Shown here piece after piece: positions 1 through 6,177 of a DNA stretch of 9,654 nucleotides. Position 1 is the stretch's first letter. Each line of letters opens with the position of its first letter. The DNA lies in NCBI GenBank assembly GCA_903924715.1, contig CAIYCP010000306.1:1-9654 (forward strand), in the 5' to 3' direction. This stretch comes from an uncultured beta proteobacterium (GTDB taxonomy: Bacteria; Pseudomonadota; Gammaproteobacteria; Burkholderiales; Burkholderiaceae_B). The notes beneath the pieces are model-generated. The model was not told the origin of the DNA. It saw only the letters and a list, made by a program, of their open reading frames with translations, and made no database searches. The translations under genes and the position numbers were made by a program.

Positions 1-56
1 AATAACGGGTTAATTCATCCTCCATCCCGTCATTTTGCTCTAAAAAAGGATTTCTC

Positions 57-1121
57 ATGGCACTCGTCTCTATGCGCCAGCTTTTGGATCATGCCGCTGA
101 GCATGGTTATGGCATTCCTGCCTTTAACGTGAACAACCTTGAACAGGTTCAAGCCATCATGGAGGCCGCCGCTCAAACCGACAGCCCCGTGATCATGCAA
201 GCTTCGGCCGGGGCGCGCAAATATGCCGGCGAGGGCTTTCTTAAATATTTGATTCAGGCTGCTGTTGAGTCTTATCCAAATATCCCAGTTGTGATGCATC
301 AAGATCACGGACAGTCACCTAAGATTTGCCAGGGCGCAATTGACCTGGGCTTTTCGAGTGTGATGATGGACGGTTCGTTGAAAGAAGATGGCAAGTCAAT
401 TGCTGATTATGACTACAACGTTGCTGTCACTCGGCAAGTCGTTGACATGGCGCATAAGTTGGGCGTCACTGTTGAGGGTGAGTTAGGTTGTTTAGGTTCA
501 CTCGAAACCATGCAGGGCGACAAAGAAGATGGTCACGGTGCAGATGGCAAGTTGACCATGGATCAATTGTTAACCGATCCTGAGCAGGCGGCTGACTTTG
601 TTCGCCGTACGCAACTCGACGCCTTGGCAATCGCAATTGGTACCAGTCATGGTGCTTACAAATTTACCCGTAAGCCCACTGGCGATATTTTGTCGATTTC
701 ACGTATTAAAGAAATTAACAAACGCTTGCCTAACACCCACTTGGTCATGCATGGCAGCTCAAGCGTGCCACAAGAGTTGCTTGCAGAGATCCGTCAGTTT
801 GGTGGTGACATGAAAGAAACTTACGGTGTGCCGGTTGAAGAGATTCAAACAGCAATTAAGTTTGGCGTGCGAAAAATCAATATCGATACCGATATTCGCT
901 TGGCCATGACGGGCGCAATTCGCCGTTTCTTTGCCGAGAACCCCGGCAAGTTTGATCCGCGCGAATACCTCAAGCCTGCACGCGAAGCAGCCAAGGCGAT
1001 TTGCGTTCAACGTTATCAGCAGTTTGGTACGGCCGGTAACGCCAGCAAGATTAAAGTCACGCCACTCAAAGACATCGCCGGTCAGTATTCAACAGGTAAG
1101 CTGTCGCAGATTGTGCAGTAA
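57..1121 (+). CDS. fba: Class II fructose-1,6-bisphosphate aldolase
   Basis: Cytosolic zinc enzyme that reversibly splits fructose-1,6-bisphosphate into glyceraldehyde-3-phosphate and dihydroxyacetone phosphate in glycolysis and gluconeogenesis. The 354-residue protein has the usual length of the shorter class II subgroup. Visible family motifs are the N-terminal PAFNVNN, the HQDHG block with catalytic Asp83 and zinc-binding His84, the VEGELG block around residues 139-144, TSHGAYK with metal ligand His198, MHGSSS with metal ligand His232, and NIDTD at 275-279, which contacts substrate phosphate and diol. Every expected catalytic position is present. The ATG start is supported by AAGGA at 46-50, six bases upstream. 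It is the first gene of a plus-strand run leading into purine genes, but two hairpins directly downstream suggest it is at least partly terminated on its own. Function is read from motifs and is secure. Confidence 0.97.
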   Translation: MALVSMRQLLDHAAEHGYGIPAFNVNNLEQVQAIMEAAAQTDSPVIMQASAGARKYAGEGFLKYLIQAAVESYPNIPVVMHQDHGQSPKICQGAIDLGFSSVMMDGSLKEDGKSIADYDYNVAVTRQVVDMAHKLGVTVEGELGCLGSLETMQGDKEDGHGADGKLTMDQLLTDPEQAADFVRRTQLDALAIAIGTSHGAYKFTRKPTGDILSISRIKEINKRLPNTHLVMHGSSSVPQELLAEIRQFGGDMKETYGVPVEEIQTAIKFGVRKINIDTDIRLAMTGAIRRFFAENPGKFDPREYLKPAREAAKAICVQRYQQFGTAGNASKIKVTPLKDIAGQYSTGKLSQIVQ

Positions 1122-1130
1122 AGGTCACGG

Positions 1131-1187
1131 CGGATTGGCCCTTTGGGCTGATCCGTATGTGCGGGCCGGTGGCCCGCTTTCACTTTT
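1131..1187 (+). terminator. Tandem hairpins with U-tract after fba
   Basis: Two stems lie in the 78-base fba-purC gap. The first (1131-1155) pairs 11 bases around a TTT loop, counting two adjacent G-U pairs that exist only in plus-strand RNA. The second (1161-1177) is a perfect 7-bp stem, GCGGGCC/GGCCCGC, with a GGT loop, followed by TTTCACTTTT. The second has the form of a Rho-independent terminator with an interrupted T-run. The first has no T-run and may protect the fba mRNA 3' end or assist termination. The structure is seen in the sequence; the function is inferred. Confidence 0.75.
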
Positions 1188-1199
1188 ATAGGTTTTATT

Positions 1200-2081
1200 G
1201 TGACCCCCACGATTTTGCAGTCTTCTATTCAATCTTTGCCTTTATTGGCGCGCGGTAAAGTGCGCGACATGTATGCCGTTGGCGACGACAAATTACTTAT
1301 TGTCGCGACCGATCGTATCTCTGCCTTTGATGTCATCCTGGATGATCCCATTCCAGGCAAGGGGCAGGTACTAAAAGAGTTGACTGATTTTTGGTTAGCC
1401 AAGTTGGCGCATGTGTTGCCCAATCATTCAACAGGCGTGAACCCTGAGGACGTAGTGGCCGCCTCTGAACGAGATCAGGTTGTGGGGCGCGCGGTGGTGG
1501 TTAAGCGGCTCAAGCCTATTTTGGTTGAAGCCGTTGCACGTGGATACCTAATCGGTTCTGGCTGGAAAGACTATCAAGCAACCGGTTCGGTGTGCGGGAT
1601 CGCTTTACCTGCTGGGCTTAAGCAGGCGGGCAAATTGCCCACACCGATCTTTACGCCAGCGGCCAAAGCAGAGTTTGGCTTGCACGATGAAAACGTTGAC
1701 TTCGACTATGTGATTAAAGAAATCGGCCTTGAAATGGCTGAACGTATTCGCGAGATCACCTTGCGTTTATATTCTGAGGCCGCAACGTTTGCAGCGACCA
1801 AAGGCATCATGATTGCAGATACCAAATTTGAGTTTGGTTTAGATGCTCAAGGTACCTTGCATTTGATGGATGAGGTGCTCACGCCCGATTCATCGCGGTT
1901 TTGGCCTGCTGATGGCTATCGCGAAGGGATCAGTCCGCCCTCGTTTGATAAGCAGTTTGTGCGTGACTATCTTGAAACCCAGCCTTGGGGCAAGACGCCG
2001 CCCGCACCGAGATTGCCGGCTGACGTCATCGCTAAAACTGCAGCTAAATATCGCGAAGCGCTTGACCGTTTAGTGGCTTAG
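1200..2081 (+). CDS. purC: Phosphoribosylaminoimidazole-succinocarboxamide synthase (SAICAR synthase)
   Basis: Joins CAIR and L-aspartate with ATP to form SAICAR in de novo IMP synthesis, in the cytosol. The 293-residue protein belongs to the longer SAICAR synthase type rather than the roughly 237-residue E. coli type. It shows ARGKVRD at 17-23 (nucleotide-binding start of the fold), DRISAFDV at 38-45, KRLKPILVEAVARGYLIGSG around 102-121, the family signature PIFTPAAKAE with HDEN (149-165), IADTKFEFG at 205-213, and the second signature LMDEVLTPDSSRFW at 222-235. The start is GTG, 22 bases past the fba terminator-like hairpin, with only a weak ribosome site (TAGG at 1189-1192). No good promoter is visible in the short gap, so expression may rely on readthrough or on a promoter inside the end of fba. 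Identity is secure; the start is slightly less so. Confidence 0.96.
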   Translation: MTPTILQSSIQSLPLLARGKVRDMYAVGDDKLLIVATDRISAFDVILDDPIPGKGQVLKELTDFWLAKLAHVLPNHSTGVNPEDVVAASERDQVVGRAVVVKRLKPILVEAVARGYLIGSGWKDYQATGSVCGIALPAGLKQAGKLPTPIFTPAAKAEFGLHDENVDFDYVIKEIGLEMAERIREITLRLYSEAATFAATKGIMIADTKFEFGLDAQGTLHLMDEVLTPDSSRFWPADGYREGISPPSFDKQFVRDYLETQPWGKTPPAPRLPADVIAKTAAKYREALDRLVA

Positions 2082-2117
2082 TCAAGCGAAGTCTGCAGGT
2101 CGACCTGAATTTTTTTT
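2059..2117 (+). terminator. Possible terminator or attenuator between purC and purE
   Basis: Two dyads lie together here. CGCTTGAC (2059-2066) pairs perfectly with GTCAAGCG (2081-2088) around a 14-base loop and straddles the purC stop codon. Next comes the perfect 12-base palindrome CAGGTCGACCTG (2096-2107), followed after AA by eight T (2110-2117). The palindrome can form only a short 4-bp stem with a 4-base loop, so termination strength is doubtful, but a dyad followed by a T8 run is the arrangement of an intrinsic terminator. No clear promoter for purE was found downstream of it. Confidence 0.45.
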
Positions 2118-2137
2118 ATCGTAGTTTTAACCTTTTC

Positions 2138-2142
2138 GAGGG
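2138..2142 (+). promoter_or_regulatory. Ribosome binding site that sets the purE start
   Basis: GAGGG lies six bases before ATG 2149. It directly abuts the alternative in-frame TTG at 2143, which would leave no spacer, so ATG 2149 is preferred. Confidence 0.7.
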
Positions 2143-2148
2143 TTGCAC

Positions 2149-2670
2149 ATGACCTCTTCTATGAACGCCTCAAACAAAGCTGACGCCTCGCCGATTGTTG
2201 GTGTCGTGATGGGCTCTTCAAGCGATTGGGAGGTCATGCAACACGCGTTCAATATGCTTAAGGATTTTGGCATCGCCTGCGAGGCGCGCGTGGTGTCGGC
2301 ACATCGCATGCCGCAAGATATGGCTGACTATGGGGCTGCTGCAGCGGATCGTGGCTTGCGGGCCATCATTGCGGGTGCGGGTGGCGCGGCGCATTTGCCT
2401 GGCATGATGGCGGCGCTGACCGAGGTACCCGTCTTTGGTGTACCCGTACCTTCAAAATATTTGCGCGGCGAAGATTCTTTGCTTTCAATTGTTCAGATGC
2501 CCAAGGGAATCCCCGTTGCCACCTTTGCAATCGGTGAGGCAGGTGCGGCGAATGCGGCACTGCATGTGATTGCAAATCTGGCCACAACCGATGGTGCCTT
2601 GCGCGAGCAATTGCGTGCATTTCGTGCGCGTCAAACCGAAGCGGCACGTGCAATGAAGGTGCCTCTGTGA
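2149..2670 (+). CDS. purE: N5-carboxyaminoimidazole ribonucleotide mutase, class I PurE
   Basis: Moves the carboxyl group of N5-CAIR to carbon 4 to give CAIR in purine synthesis, acting directly after PurK. Counted from ATG 2149 the protein has 173 residues, normal for class I PurE. It shows the MGSSSDW motif at 21-27, which binds the substrate phosphate and carboxylate, SAHR at 50-53 with catalytic His52, AGAGGAAHLPGM at 75-86, and PVPSKYLRGEDSLLSIVQMP at 99-118. The presence of purK next door fits the N5-CAIR mutase (class I) route rather than the class II AIR carboxylase route. An in-frame TTG at 2143 and an ATG at 2161 are possible alternative starts; spacing from GAGGG favours 2149. The last four bases overlap the start of purK, so the two are probably translationally coupled. 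Confidence 0.96.
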   Translation: MTSSMNASNKADASPIVGVVMGSSSDWEVMQHAFNMLKDFGIACEARVVSAHRMPQDMADYGAAAADRGLRAIIAGAGGAAHLPGMMAALTEVPVFGVPVPSKYLRGEDSLLSIVQMPKGIPVATFAIGEAGAANAALHVIANLATTDGALREQLRAFRARQTEAARAMKVPL

Positions 2671-3818
2671 TCGTACCGGGTGAATGGCTAGGGCTGATGG
2701 GTGGTGGTCAGCTAGGCCGTATGTTTTGTCAGGCAGCCCAGTCTTTGGGTTACCGTGTGGTCGTGTTAGATCCTGCGCCTGAAGGCCCAGCGGCCTCAGT
2801 CGCCGATATGCATATTCAGGCTGAATATGATGATGAAGAAGGATTGCTGCGCTTAACTCGACAGTGTCGAGCTGTGACGACCGAGTTTGAAAATGTTCCG
2901 GCCACCAGTTTAAAAATATTGGCAAAGCATTGCCGGGTGACACCGAGCGCCCAAGCGGTTGAAATCGTGCAAGACCGCATCGCCGAAAAAGCTTACATCG
3001 CAAGTCAAGGTGTGGCGGTCGCACCCTATGCACCGATTCGTTCGGCAGATGACTTACGTGCAGCCGGTGCGCATTTGTTTCCTGGCATTTTAAAAGTGGC
3101 CCGCCTGGGTTATGACGGCAAAGGTCAGGCACGTGTGCGCACATGTGTTGAGGCCTTGGCAGCCTTTGAAGAGTTTGGTGCCGTACCTTGCGTGCTTGAA
3201 GCCATGCTCGATCTAAAAGAAGAATTGTCTGTTGTGATGGCCCGTGGGCTCGACGGCCAATGCAGAGTATTTCCGGTGGCTTCAAATGTGCATGACCAGG
3301 GTATTTTGGCGGTGTCGACGGTGAATAGCGAACCGGCGGCTGCGGCACAACGTGCAACTGAGGCTGCTCTGGCAATTGCGAATGGTTTGCAGTATCAGGG
3401 CGTGCTGTGTGTTGAATTTTTTATTTTGCGCGATGGTCAGTTGCTGGTTAATGAAATTGCGCCGCGCCCACATAACAGCGGTCACTACTCCATGAATGCT
3501 TGCGTGACGAGTCAGTTTGAGCAGCAGGTGCGCGTGATGGCACGGTTGCCGTTAGGCAGCACGCAGTTGTTAGCGCCGGTGGTGATGCTCAATATCTTGG
3601 GAGATGTTTGGTATGCCGATGATACCGACACGCAAACCGAGCCTGACTGGTCGGGTGTATTGGCGGTGCCGGGTACCTCACTACATTTGTATGGCAAGCG
3701 CGAAGCCCGTCGTGGTCGCAAAATGGGTCATGTGAATTGCGTGGGTGACACCTTGTCTGAGGCGATCGCTGCGGCTAATCAGGTTGTCAAAGTATTGCGT
3801 TTGCCCGTGGCGGCTTAA
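2667..3818 (+). CDS. purK: N5-carboxyaminoimidazole ribonucleotide synthase (ATP-grasp)
   Basis: Uses ATP and bicarbonate to carboxylate AIR to N5-CAIR, the substrate of PurE. The 383-residue protein has an N-terminal nucleotide-fold segment with LGLMGGGQLGRMF at 8-20, followed by an ATP-grasp domain. Within that domain are KVARLGYDGKGQ at 143-154 (lysine and glycine-rich loop over ATP), VLEAMLDLKEE at 176-186, CVEFF with Glu250, and VNEIAPRPHNSGHY at 261-274, whose Glu263 and Asn270 fit the metal and ATP sites. The start is GTG, read from the GTGA that also contains the purE stop (4-base overlap), with GAAGG at 2655-2659 seven bases upstream. sua5 follows after a 22-base gap. A long minus-strand open frame lies opposite but looks like a shadow. 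Confidence 0.96.
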   Translation: MIVPGEWLGLMGGGQLGRMFCQAAQSLGYRVVVLDPAPEGPAASVADMHIQAEYDDEEGLLRLTRQCRAVTTEFENVPATSLKILAKHCRVTPSAQAVEIVQDRIAEKAYIASQGVAVAPYAPIRSADDLRAAGAHLFPGILKVARLGYDGKGQARVRTCVEALAAFEEFGAVPCVLEAMLDLKEELSVVMARGLDGQCRVFPVASNVHDQGILAVSTVNSEPAAAAQRATEAALAIANGLQYQGVLCVEFFILRDGQLLVNEIAPRPHNSGHYSMNACVTSQFEQQVRVMARLPLGSTQLLAPVVMLNILGDVWYADDTDTQTEPDWSGVLAVPGTSLHLYGKREARRGRKMGHVNCVGDTLSEAIAAANQVVKVLRLPVAA

Positions 3819-3826
3819 CGTGCTTC

Positions 3827-3833
3827 AGGTGAG
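3827..3833 (+). promoter_or_regulatory. Strong ribosome binding site for sua5
   Basis: AGGTGAG lies seven bases before ATG 3841. It rules in this ATG over the upstream in-frame GTG codons at 3820 and 3829; the second of these overlaps the site itself. The frame stays open back into purK, so this site is the main evidence for the start. Confidence 0.8.
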
Positions 3834-3840
3834 TCAATCT

Positions 3841-4860
3841 ATGGCCAGTGCGACTGACATTGCGCACGCAGTTCAGGTGCTAGCAAGTCAAGGTTTAGTC
3901 GCGTTTCCAACTGAAACGGTTTACGGCTTAGGGGCGGATGCAGAAAGTGCGCTGGCCGTTGAGCGCATTTACCGAGCAAAAGGCCGGCCCTCCAATCACC
4001 CGGTGATCGTACATGTGACACCCGAGGCTGACCTGTTGTATTGGGCTGCCAGTGTGCCCCCTGAGGCGCAACTGTTGATTGATGCCTTTTGGCCCGGCCC
4101 ACTGACGCTGATTTTGAAGCGCGCTAAGAATATTTCTTCTTTAGTTAGTGGTGGACAAGACAGCATTGGTTTGCGCTGCCCCTCGCATCCGGTGGCACAG
4201 GCCCTGCTTCGAGGTTTCGCGGCGACGCGCACCTCGGGCCAGGGTGGTGTGGCCGCACCCTCTGCAAATAAATTTGGGCAAGTTTCACCCACCTCGGCAG
4301 ATCATGTGCGTAGCGAGTTCGCTGAGCTTGTGTCTCAAGGTATGCCAGTACTCGAAGGCGGCGCAAGCGATGTCGGGATTGAATCCACCATCGTTGACTT
4401 ATCGCGCATCGAGCAAGGGGTCGGTGCAGTGTTGTTGCGACCAGGGCATATCACAGCCGCGCAAATCGCAGCGGTGTTGGGTCAAGGAGTATCTGACCCC
4501 GACGGGCGGGCGCCGCGTGTTTCGGGCGCATTGAAGTCGCATTACGCACCGCACACGCCCTTGCGTTTGATTGAATTATCTGAAGTGGAAAGGGTCGCGA
4601 CGCAGAGGCTGCCGCAGACGGCAAACCAGCGTATGGCAGTGGTATCGCACGTTGCACAAAGCAACGAGACGAAAGCCGTTGCTCAAATCGATTGGATCTG
4701 TTTGCCGAACGATCCTGCCGCCTACGGTCGGGTGCTTTATTCCACGCTACGGTCACTGGATTTACAAGGCTACGCCCAATTGCTTTGGCAGCATCCGCCC
4801 ACCGGTGAACGATGGGCGGGTGTTTCTGATCGTCTTACCCGTGCAGCCGCAGGCTTTTGA
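3841..4860 (+). CDS. sua5: L-threonylcarbamoyladenylate synthase, Sua5/YrdC long form
   Basis: Makes threonylcarbamoyl-AMP from threonine, bicarbonate and ATP, the first step of the t6A37 modification of ANN-decoding tRNAs. The transfer step (TsaD and partners) is encoded elsewhere. From ATG 3841 the protein has 339 residues, which matches two-domain Sua5 rather than the roughly 190-residue TsaC. The YrdC domain covers about 1-205: FPTETVYGLG at 22-31, RAKGRPSNHPVIVHV at 45-59, SIGLRCPSHP at 108-117, APSANKFGQVSPT at 139-151, GIESTIVD at 179-186 and LLRPGHIT at 198-205. A linker with SGALKSHYAPHTP (228-240) leads to the smaller, less conserved C-terminal Sua5 domain. The open frame extends upstream into purK, but AGGTGAG at 3827-3833 supports this ATG. 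It probably shares the purE-purK transcript. Its stop codon abuts that of the convergent gcdH with no spacer. Confidence 0.93.
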   Translation: MASATDIAHAVQVLASQGLVAFPTETVYGLGADAESALAVERIYRAKGRPSNHPVIVHVTPEADLLYWAASVPPEAQLLIDAFWPGPLTLILKRAKNISSLVSGGQDSIGLRCPSHPVAQALLRGFAATRTSGQGGVAAPSANKFGQVSPTSADHVRSEFAELVSQGMPVLEGGASDVGIESTIVDLSRIEQGVGAVLLRPGHITAAQIAAVLGQGVSDPDGRAPRVSGALKSHYAPHTPLRLIELSEVERVATQRLPQTANQRMAVVSHVAQSNETKAVAQIDWICLPNDPAAYGRVLYSTLRSLDLQGYAQLLWQHPPTGERWAGVSDRLTRAAAGF

Positions 4861-6054
4861 TCAGAAAAACGCTTGGATGCCAGTCTGTGCACGGCCCAAA
4901 ATCAAGGCGTGCACATCGTGTGTACCTTCGTACGTATTCACAACTTCTAAGTTCACTAAGTGACGGGCCACACCAAACTCATCCGAGATGCCGTTGCCGC
5001 CCAGCATGTCGCGTGCCATACGAGCGATGTCTAATGACTTGCCGCAAGAATTACGCTTCATGATCGAAGTGATTTCAACCGCAGCCGTGCCTTCGTCTTT
5101 CATGCGACCCAAGCGCAAACAGCCTTGTAACGCCAAGGTGATTTCTGTTTGCATATCAGCCAGCTTTTTCTGAATTAGCTGATTGGCGGCCAAGGGGCGA
5201 CCAAATTGCTTGCGATCGAGCGTGTACTGACGCGCCATGTGCCAGCAGAACTCGGCCGCACCTAACGCGCCCCACGCAATACCAAACCGTGCTGAGTTTA
5301 AACAAGTGAAGGGGCCCTTCAAGCCTGACACGCCGGGCAACATTTGTTCGTCGCCAATTTCGACATTGTCCATGACGATCTCGCCCGTGATCGAGGCGCG
5401 CAAACCCACCTTGCCGTGGATCGCTGGGGCCGAGAGGCCTTTCATGCCCTTCTCAAGGATGAAGCCGCGAATACGACCGTCGTAATCGCCGCCGACACAC
5501 TTGCCCCACACCACAAACACATCTGCGATCGGTGAGTTTGAGATCCACATTTTATTGCCAGTGACCGTGTAGCCGTTTGCAGTTTTGACTGCACGTGTTT
5601 CCATGCCGGCGGGATCAGAACCGTGATTGGGTTCTGTCAGACCAAAGCAGCCAATCCACTCGCCGCGGGCAAGCTTTGGCAAATATTTTTGCTTTTGTTC
5701 TTCGCTACCGAATTCGTTAATTGGCACCATGACAAGCGATGACTGCACACTCATCATTGAGCGATAGCCCGAGTCAACGCGTTCAACTTCACGGGCGATC
5801 AGACCGTAACAGACGTAGTTCAAGCCTGAACCACCGTATTGTGTTGGGATTGTGGCGCCCAACAAACCGAGCTCGCCCATTTCAGTAAAGATTTCGACGT
5901 CAGTTTTTTCGTTGCGAAAGGCATTCACGACCCTTGGCAAGAGTTTGTCTTGGCAGTACGAGCGGGCAGCATCGCGCACCATACGCTCTTCGTCGGTCAG
6001 CTGGCTATCCAGCAAGAGGGGGTCTTCCCAGTTAAATGAGGCTTCAGTGGCCAT
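4861..6054 (-). CDS. gcdH: Glutaryl-CoA dehydrogenase
   Basis: FAD enzyme of the acyl-CoA dehydrogenase family that oxidises and decarboxylates glutaryl-CoA to crotonyl-CoA, the converging step of lysine, tryptophan and some aromatic degradation routes. It passes electrons to electron-transfer flavoprotein. The 397 residues match the usual bacterial length. Diagnostic stretches are REVERVDSGYRSMMSVQSSL at 88-107, where Arg98 aligns with the human residue that binds the glutaryl carboxylate; FGLTEPNHGSDP at 137-148 (flavin contact); MWISNSP at 169-175; ARDMLGGNGISDE at 347-359; and NTYEGTHDVH at 373-382 with catalytic base Glu376. ATG 6054 has GGAG (plus-strand 6061-6064) six bases upstream. 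It is the last gene of the minus-strand trio. The 123-base gap upstream of it shows no clear terminator or promoter. No CoA-transferase gene, a frequent gcdH neighbour, lies in the window. Confidence 0.94.
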   Translation of the reverse strand: MATEASFNWEDPLLLDSQLTDEERMVRDAARSYCQDKLLPRVVNAFRNEKTDVEIFTEMGELGLLGATIPTQYGGSGLNYVCYGLIAREVERVDSGYRSMMSVQSSLVMVPINEFGSEEQKQKYLPKLARGEWIGCFGLTEPNHGSDPAGMETRAVKTANGYTVTGNKMWISNSPIADVFVVWGKCVGGDYDGRIRGFILEKGMKGLSAPAIHGKVGLRASITGEIVMDNVEIGDEQMLPGVSGLKGPFTCLNSARFGIAWGALGAAEFCWHMARQYTLDRKQFGRPLAANQLIQKKLADMQTEITLALQGCLRLGRMKDEGTAAVEITSIMKRNSCGKSLDIARMARDMLGGNGISDEFGVARHLVNLEVVNTYEGTHDVHALILGRAQTGIQAFF

Positions 6055-6177
6055 GTCGTGCTCCAGTTTACGATTTGATGATTAGACAATACCAAGGCTG
6101 GGTGGATGCTGCGCTCAATACCCACATGCTTTGCACGAGGGGTGTTTGTGTGGCTTTCAACCGTCGTCGCCTTAGAT

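Noticed and set aside
1..36. Weak inverted repeat AATAACGGG (1-9) and CCCGTCATT (26-34) with TTTT, a possible terminator of an upstream gene
   Set aside because: Only five consecutive pairs, one mismatch and a 16-base loop, with a very short T-run. The upstream gene is outside the window, so it cannot be supported.
2093..2104. CTGCAGGTCGAC, identical to the PstI-SalI junction of common cloning polylinkers
   Set aside because: The match stops after 12 bases and the flanks are not polylinker. It sits in an otherwise normal gap between conserved genes, so vector contamination is unlikely. The AAGCT at the right end of the window is likewise probably chance.
2485..3375. Open minus-strand frame of 296 codons antisense to the purE-purK junction
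   Set aside because: It starts at TTG and its composition is rich in His, Pro, Arg and Cys with no recognisable motif. It lies wholly opposite two well-defined purine genes, so it is a codon-bias shadow.
3745..3840. Upstream extension of the sua5 reading frame into purK
   Set aside because: The extra residues do not resemble the YrdC N-terminus, and a strong ribosome site at 3827-3833 points to ATG 3841.
6055..6177. Searched the 123-base gap upstream of gcdH for a promoter, terminator or small gene
   Set aside because: No hairpin with a T-run, no -35/-10 pair at good spacing and no plausible small reading frame with a ribosome site beyond the gcdH one. Short direct similarities (ATGCTGCGC, ATGCTTTGC) look like chance.
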